Assembly (NCBI GenBank): GCA_024707305.1
Contig: JANPZZ010000010.1
Coordinates: forward strand, 126,850-190,849
Direction of reading: 5' to 3'
From: Chitinophagaceae bacterium
Lineage (GTDB): Bacteria; Bacteroidota; Bacteroidia; Chitinophagales; Chitinophagaceae
DNA length: 64,000 nucleotides
Under the pieces are notes generated by a model. That model had not been told where the DNA came from. It saw only the letters and a program-made list of their open reading frames with translations, and did no database searches. Position 1 is the first letter of the stretch. Each line of letters begins with the position of its first letter. Both the position numbers and the translations under genes were made by a program. Below are positions 58,850 to 64,000 of this stretch, piece by piece.

Positions 58850-60135
58850 ATGCCCCGCATCCTCCTTTCCCTCCTCGTATTAACATATTCCACCATTCAG
58901 GCCCAGCTGCCGGCAGAGGTCCAAAAAGCAATAGATAAAATAGAACCAAAATGTATTGAGTGGCGGCATCATATTCACCAGAACCCCGAACTGGGAAACA
59001 GGGAATTTAATACTGCGAAAATGGTGGCCGACCACCTCCGCTCTCTTGGAATAGAGGTGCAGGAAAAAGTAGCCCATACCGGAGTTGTTGGAATTCTGCG
59101 GGGCGCCAAACCCGGACCCGTGATTGCACTACGCGCCGACATGGATGCGCTGCCGGTTACAGAGCGTGTCGACATTCCATTCGCATCAAAAGTAAGAACT
59201 ACCTACGTAGGCGAAGAAGTTGGGGTGATGCACGCATGTGGCCACGATACCCATGTAGCGATGCTCATGGCCGTTGCCGAAGTAATGGCCGGATATAAAT
59301 CGAAGTTGAACGGAACGATCAAATTCATTTTCCAGCCCGCGGAAGAAACCCCACCCCCGGCGAAGATGGCGGAGCAAAAATGATGATAGCCGAAGGAGTG
59401 ATGGACAACCCAAAAGTGGACGCCATCTTCGGGCTACATATCGCTTCAGAATTACCAGTCGGAAAAATTCAATATAAATCCGGAGCTGTGATGGCTGCCG
59501 CCGATTGGCTAACAATCAAAGTAAAAGGAAAAGGGAGCCATGGCTCCCAACCCTGGCTGGGCGTAGACCCCATCGCTATTTCAGCACAAATAATACAGGG
59601 ATTGCAAAACATCGTGAGCAGACAATCAGACCTGGTAACCGGGCCAGTCGTAATCACCATTGGAAAAATTCAGGGAGGCGTTCGGGAAAATATTATTTCG
59701 GAAGAATGCACAATGGCAGGAACCATACGTACACTGGATGCAAAAATGCAGGAACAGGTGCATGCGCAAATAAAAAAGGTTGCAACAAAGATTGCCGAAG
59801 CCAATGGCGCAACCGCAGAAGTGATCATCGACACAAAAACGTTGGTTACCTATAATGAACCAGCTTTATTGGAAAAAATTCTACCAGCACTTCAAAAAAC
59901 ATTAGGTACAGAAAACGTTGTACCCGGCCTTTGGGAGACCGGCGCCGAAGACTTTTCTTATTTTGGTACAAAAGCACCTGCCGTGTTTCTGTTCGTAGGC
60001 GGCCTGGCAAAAGGAGCAGATCCCGCTACCGCACCACCCCATCATACTGCTGATTTTCGTGTTGAAGATGAATCGATGAAAACCGGCATACAGGCGTTTT
60101 GCGCAATCATCGCCGATTATTTAAAACTAAAATAA
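58850..60135 (+). CDS. M20 family amidohydrolase, secreted (frameshifted)
   Basis: About 429 residues: signal peptide (MPRILLSLLVLTYSTIQAQ), EWRHHIHQNPELGNREFNTAKMVADHLRSLGIEV, ALRADMDALPV (first metal region), VGVMHACGHDTHVAMLM (HxCGHDxH), FIFQPAEETPPGEDGGAKMMIAEG (EE metal/base) and WETGAEDFSYF with PHHTADFRVED near the end. Close to N-acyl-amino-acid amidohydrolases and hippurate hydrolases (AmiA/HipO). A C5 run at 59354-59358 has the wrong length. Its stop overlaps the next start (TAATG). Confidence 0.92.
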
Positions 60136-61062
60136 TGATGTTGAAAACGACAACAACATTACTCGCACTTCTATTTTCATTTAACGCGGTCTTATGTCAA
60201 AAGATTGACAGGAAACTAACTACGCTGATCGAAAAAGAAATCATCGGTTTTAATGGCGATGTTGGTATTTATGTGAAAAATTTGAAAACAGGAAAAGAAG
60301 TATTTATAAACGCAGATACAATCTTCCCAACAGCCAGCATTGTAAAAAGTGCCGATACTAATAGGGGTAATTGATAAAATGCAACGTGGAGAATTACACT
60401 ATGATAGCACACACGAATACAAAGATTCATTGTTGTATGCAGGAGAAGATATACTTGGATCCTTTAAAGACGGCGAAAAAATAAGACTTAAAAAAATCAT
60501 CATGTTGATGGCCACCACCAGCGACAACACCGCAAGCTTGTGGTTGCAAGCCATGGCAGGAACAGGTACCCGCATCAACCAAATCCTGGATAGTCTCGGA
60601 TTCAAAAACACCAGAGTAAACTCGCGCACGGATGGGCGCGAACCCAATCGCCAACAATATGGTTGGGGACAAACAACGCCGCGTGAAATAGGAAGCTTAT
60701 TTGAGAAAATCTATACCAACAAAATCTTTGATGCTGCAGCAAATGACAGAATCATGCGGATCCTGGGTCGCAACTTTTGGGACCAGGCAGAAGCCATTTC
60801 TCAAATTCCACCTTACATAGAAGTGTTTAGTAAAAACGGCTGCGTAAATGCATCACGGAGTGAAGTGCTATTGGTAAACGCACCACACCAACCTTACATC
60901 TTTTGCATTTTTACAAAAAATAATAAAGACATTAGCTGGACAAGAGATAATGAAGCGTGGACGCTAGCCCGACAAATATCTACTTTGTTGTGGAAATATT
61001 TTGAACCGAATGATAAATGGACCGCACCCGTTATCTCAACAGTTGGTACGCGATCAAACTAA
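60135..61062 (+). CDS. Class A beta-lactamase-like serine hydrolase (frameshifted)
   Basis: About 308 residues with a signal peptide (MMLKTTTTLLALLFSFNAVLCQ). Class A features: FPTASIVKVPILIG (SxxK), MATTSDNTASLWL (SDN), RTDGREPNRQQYGWGQTTPREIG (the Glu of the omega region) and VFSKNGCVNASRSEVLLV, where the usual KTG is KNG. An A5 run at 60344-60348 should be four. The ATG overlaps the amidohydrolase stop (TAATG), so the two are translationally coupled. It might act on beta-lactams or on peptidoglycan-derived amides. Confidence 0.85.
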
Positions 61063-63140
61063 AAATATAAGCGAGTGCCGTCATGTAAACCACCTGTATA
61101 ATCGGCCATTTCCAACTGCGGGTTTCACGTTTTACAATCGCGAGCGTACTCATACATTGCATGGCAAAAACATAGAAGAGCATTAATGACACGCCCGTTG
61201 CCAGTGAGTACACGGGTTCACCGTTTTCACGTTTGGCAGCGCGCATTTTTTCTTTCAGCGGTCCTTCTTCCTCACCACCCACACTATAAAGCGTAGCCAT
61301 CGTTCCTACAAAAACTTCACGCGCTGCAAAAGATGTAATGAGTGCAATACCAATTTTCCAGTCATAACCCAGCGGTTGGATGGCTGGTTCTATTGCTTTT
61401 CCAAATTGCCCTATAAATGAATTTGCAAGACGGGCGTTGTTATATTCATTCTCCAACTCGGTACTATCAACACCTTGTTGCGCAAGGGCCAGTTCATATT
61501 CTTCAGTAGCCTTGCGCATATCTTCTTTCGGACCAAAAGTGCTCAGACCCCAAAGAACAAGACTGATGATCATGATAATTTTACCTGCATCAACCACAAA
61601 GATTTTAGCTTTATCAAACATGGTTTGAAAAACCGTTTTCCATCTTGGTGAACGATACATTGGTAATTCAAGAATGAAGAAACTTTTTTCCTGGATGCGA
61701 ATAAACCATTTGGCAACATATGACACCACAAGCGCCATTACAAAACCAAGCAGATAAAGACCCAACATCACCAGGCCCTGTACTCCGATAAAACCAAAGA
61801 GGAATGTATTCGGAATAACGAGCCCGATCAAAATGGTATATACAGGAAGACGCGCGGAGCAACTCATCAATGGTGTGATGAGAATGGTAAGTAATCGTTC
61901 TTTTCTGTTTTCGATATTCCGCGCACTCATTACAGCCGGAATGGCACATGCAAAACCACTAATCATGGGCATCACACTTTTCCCATTCAATCCTACACTG
62001 CGCATCAATCTATCGGTAAGAAAACTGATACGCGCCATGTAGCCAGTATCTTCTAATATGGTAATAAGCCCAAACAGGATTGCGATCTGCGGAATGAAGA
62101 TGATGATTCCCCCCAAACCTGCAACAATTCCATTGATTAACAAATCGGTCCAACCATTTTCGGGAAGAATATCGCTGAGCCATCCGCTAAAGGAGGCGGT
62201 ACCCGCATCAATCCAGTCCATTGGATAGGATGCGAGCCAGAACACACACTGAAAAAGAATAAACAAAACCGCCAGCAGGATCAGGTAACCCCAGCGACGA
62301 TGTAATAGTACATTATCCAGCTTTTCGGTGAAAAGAGATTGTTGCAAAGGATCCGGTTCCGCCACGCTTTGTTGCATTATGTGCCGGATTCGATTATACC
62401 GTTGCAGAATTTCTTCGGCCTGGGTTTTACCCGGACTAAAGTGATTTGATTTTTCAATTTCTTCAATCTTCTTTTGTCCTGCTTCATCAATCTGAAATGA
62501 TTCATGATTGATGAGATAGTGCAACGCACCGTAGTCGCTGATATTAGGATGCAGTTGACGAACACTTTCGATAGCAGCAGGCGCCATCGCTTTATTATCA
62601 ATAAAATCTTTAACAGGGGTTTGTACAGGCCCTGTGCGGTCAATTCGATCGCCTTCTTCAACGCGGGGATCCCCTTCATCCGGCGCGGATTCACTGTAAC
62701 CACAGGCACACCAAGTTCACGTTCGAGTTCTGCTACATCAATACGGATCCCCTTCTTATGAGCGATATCCATCATTGTTAAAACCACAACTACAGGAATT
62801 TTGAGATCGATGAGCTGGGTACAAAAAGCAGATTACGTTTCAGGTTGCTGGCATCGGCCACAGCCACCACCACATCAGCCTTCAACTGATCGTCCTGGTT
62901 CAACAGCACTTTATAGCTTACCCACTCATCCAGGCGCCGGGGATAAAGACTATAACTACCGGGTAAATCAATGACTTCGGCAGTAGCATTCCCAATCTGG
63001 GTGCTACCGCTACGTTTATCAACCGTAACACCGGGGAAATTGCCCACTTTCTGTTTAAGTCCCGTAAGACAGTTAAACAGCGAGCTTTTTCCACTATTAG
63101 GGTTACCAACCAGAGCGATATGAAGTCTGTTCTTTTCCAA
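61031..63140 (-). CDS. feoB: Ferrous iron transporter FeoB (frameshifted)
   Basis: About 702 residues from three ORFs, starting at TTG 63140 (LEKNRLHIALVGNPNSGKSSLFNCLTGLKQKVGNFPGVTVDKRSG: G1 and G2). DLPGSYSLYPRRLDEWV is G3; VVVVLTMMDIAHKKG is G4-like; then a helical linker and two Gate regions in the membrane part (FGLITILEDTGYMARISFLTDRLMRSVGLNGKSVMPMISGFACAIPAVMSAR; SFAAREVFVGTMATLYSVG). It imports Fe(II). Indels lie at 62823-62827 and 62630-62632. feoA is not adjacent. Confidence 0.93.
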
Positions 63141-63413
63141 GGTGGTGATTCGGGACGCAAAAATAAACCCTGTGAGGGAGAATAGTTTACGAAATGCGAT
63201 TAAAATAACACCGACGGAACCCTGATGCAGCATCGGCAAGCGGCAAACGTGAAAAATAACGCAGTATAAAAAATCATTATAAAAAGGGTCCTTTCGTTTC
63301 GAATAAATGAGGAAAAACACTCAACCGATTACACATTCCCTAAAATGCGCAAGAAATTCAGCGATCAACACTTTTTTCACGTTTGCCGCATGCCGTTTGC
63401 CGATAATGAGCAA

Positions 63414-63421
63414 TACCTTTG
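63414..63421 (+). promoter_or_regulatory. -7 box of the M28-like peptidase gene
   Basis: TACCTTTG, 19 nt before the ATG at 63441. The -33 element is not clear. Confidence 0.45.
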
Positions 63422-63440
63422 CAGCTAAATTGAACCCGTC

Positions 63441-64000
63441 ATGTATAAATTACGTTTGATCGCTGTTTTGGTTCTTGTTTTTGTAGGAAATGAATCATTT
63501 GCGCAAAAACTCAAGAAAGCGGATAAAGTGACCCTTGAAAACCTGAAAGCACATATTGGTTATCTAGCTGATGATAAACTGGAAGGACGTAGGGCCGGGT
63601 CTGCAGGTGAAAAACTGGCGATGGAATATATCAGCACACATTTTGCGAAACTCGGAATTGCACCAAAAGGCGTGAATGGCTATTACCAGCCATTTGAAAT
63701 ACATGAAGGAAAAAAACTCGCTGATGGAAGCTACGTTTCAATCAATGGAATAAATCTTACCGATAAAGAATACCTCGCTTTGCCATACAGCGCAGAAAAA
63801 TTTTTGGAAGCCACACCAGCCGTCGCTTTGCAGGAAGCAGACATGCCGTGGTTTGTAGATCTGAAAGAAATATTAGAAGAAAATAAAACAAATCCGCATT
63901 TTGATATACATGACTATATCAAAAAGAATACACAAAGAGCATTCGATAAAGGCGCAACTTCGGTGTTGTTGTTTAATACATCAGATATTGATGACAAAAT
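63441..64000 (+). CDS. Secreted M28 family peptidase, N-terminal part (cut by window edge)
   Basis: 186 codons visible; not in the ORF track because it runs off the edge. Signal peptide MYKLRLIAVLVLVFVGNESFAQ, then TLENLKAHIGYLADDKLEGRRAGSAGEKLAMEYISTHFAKLGIAPKGVNGYYQPF, the usual opening of Bacteroidota M28-type aminopeptidases with a PA-like insert starting around VSINGINLTDKEYLALPYSAE and KGATSVLLFNTSDIDDK. The metal-binding residues lie beyond the window, so the peptidase assignment rests on the N-terminal pattern. Confidence 0.8.
   Translation, partial: MYKLRLIAVLVLVFVGNESFAQKLKKADKVTLENLKAHIGYLADDKLEGRRAGSAGEKLAMEYISTHFAKLGIAPKGVNGYYQPFEIHEGKKLADGSYVSINGINLTDKEYLALPYSAEKFLEATPAVALQEADMPWFVDLKEILEENKTNPHFDIHDYIKKNTQRAFDKGATSVLLFNTSDIDDK

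Overview
The window looks like a chromosomal segment of a Bacteroidota member, most likely family Chitinophagaceae. Three things in the sequence support this: many start sites follow the Bacteroidota promoter form TTG-N18-21-TAnnTTTG, Shine-Dalgarno sequences are scarce, and the gene content is typical (large CarboxypepD_reg/outer-membrane beta-barrel proteins, a PadR-PspC operon, Rho with a long acidic/basic insert, YbeY, FeoA/FeoB). The family-level placement is inference; no rRNA is present.

Layout. 0-6.4 kb: SCO1/SenC (cut by the edge), a MerC-like protein, a DUF4440 protein, GH25 lysozyme, a UvrD/PcrA helicase and a TPR-like protein. 6.5-6.72 kb: an orphan small-RNA gene with its own promoter and terminator. 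6.8-14.5 kb: an AraC regulator and two paralogous outer-membrane beta-barrel proteins. 14.7-24.3 kb: a SWIM-SNF2 helicase, ComB-like phosphatase, an SRPBCC protein, GcvT, and a PadR-PspC operon. 24.5-25.85 kb and 38.7-39.9 kb: two hairpin-rich repeat clusters in inverted orientation. They bracket about 13 kb carrying a GNAT enzyme, a RecD/Dda-like helicase, pterin dehydratase, an AraC regulator, an alpha/beta hydrolase, a DUF4143 ATPase, Rho, AsnRS, a universal stress protein and a lone ExbD. 40-48 kb: a membrane protein, an aminotransferase, an MmcQ/YjbR protein, a DEDD exonuclease, a manC-kdsD pair (GDP-mannose and Kdo precursors), RecQ and tRNA-Phe. 48.3-53.4 kb: a same-strand accessory block of a membrane protein, two paralogous secreted proteins, a SET protein, an ATP-grasp ligase and an ATP-grasp-SET fusion. 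53.4-64 kb: MnmG, an HNH-like protein, YbeY, FeoA, NadD, ChrA, an M20 amidohydrolase translationally coupled to a class A beta-lactamase-like enzyme, FeoB, and the start of an M28-like peptidase.

Sequence quality matters here. At least 17 genes, including essential ones (rho, asnS, mnmG), are broken by single-base indels, almost all in homopolymer runs; one outer-membrane gene even has two errors that cancel. Assembly error is the simplest explanation, so I annotate these as single genes spanning the break rather than as pseudogenes.

The best candidates for new biology are: (1) the SET/ATP-grasp cluster, which may be a mirrored SET-ligase / ligase-SET pair; (2) the inverted clusters of conserved hairpin modules; (3) the small RNA with three internal repeats; (4) two striking palindromic control regions, upstream of the DUF4143 ATPase and of the HNH-like gene.
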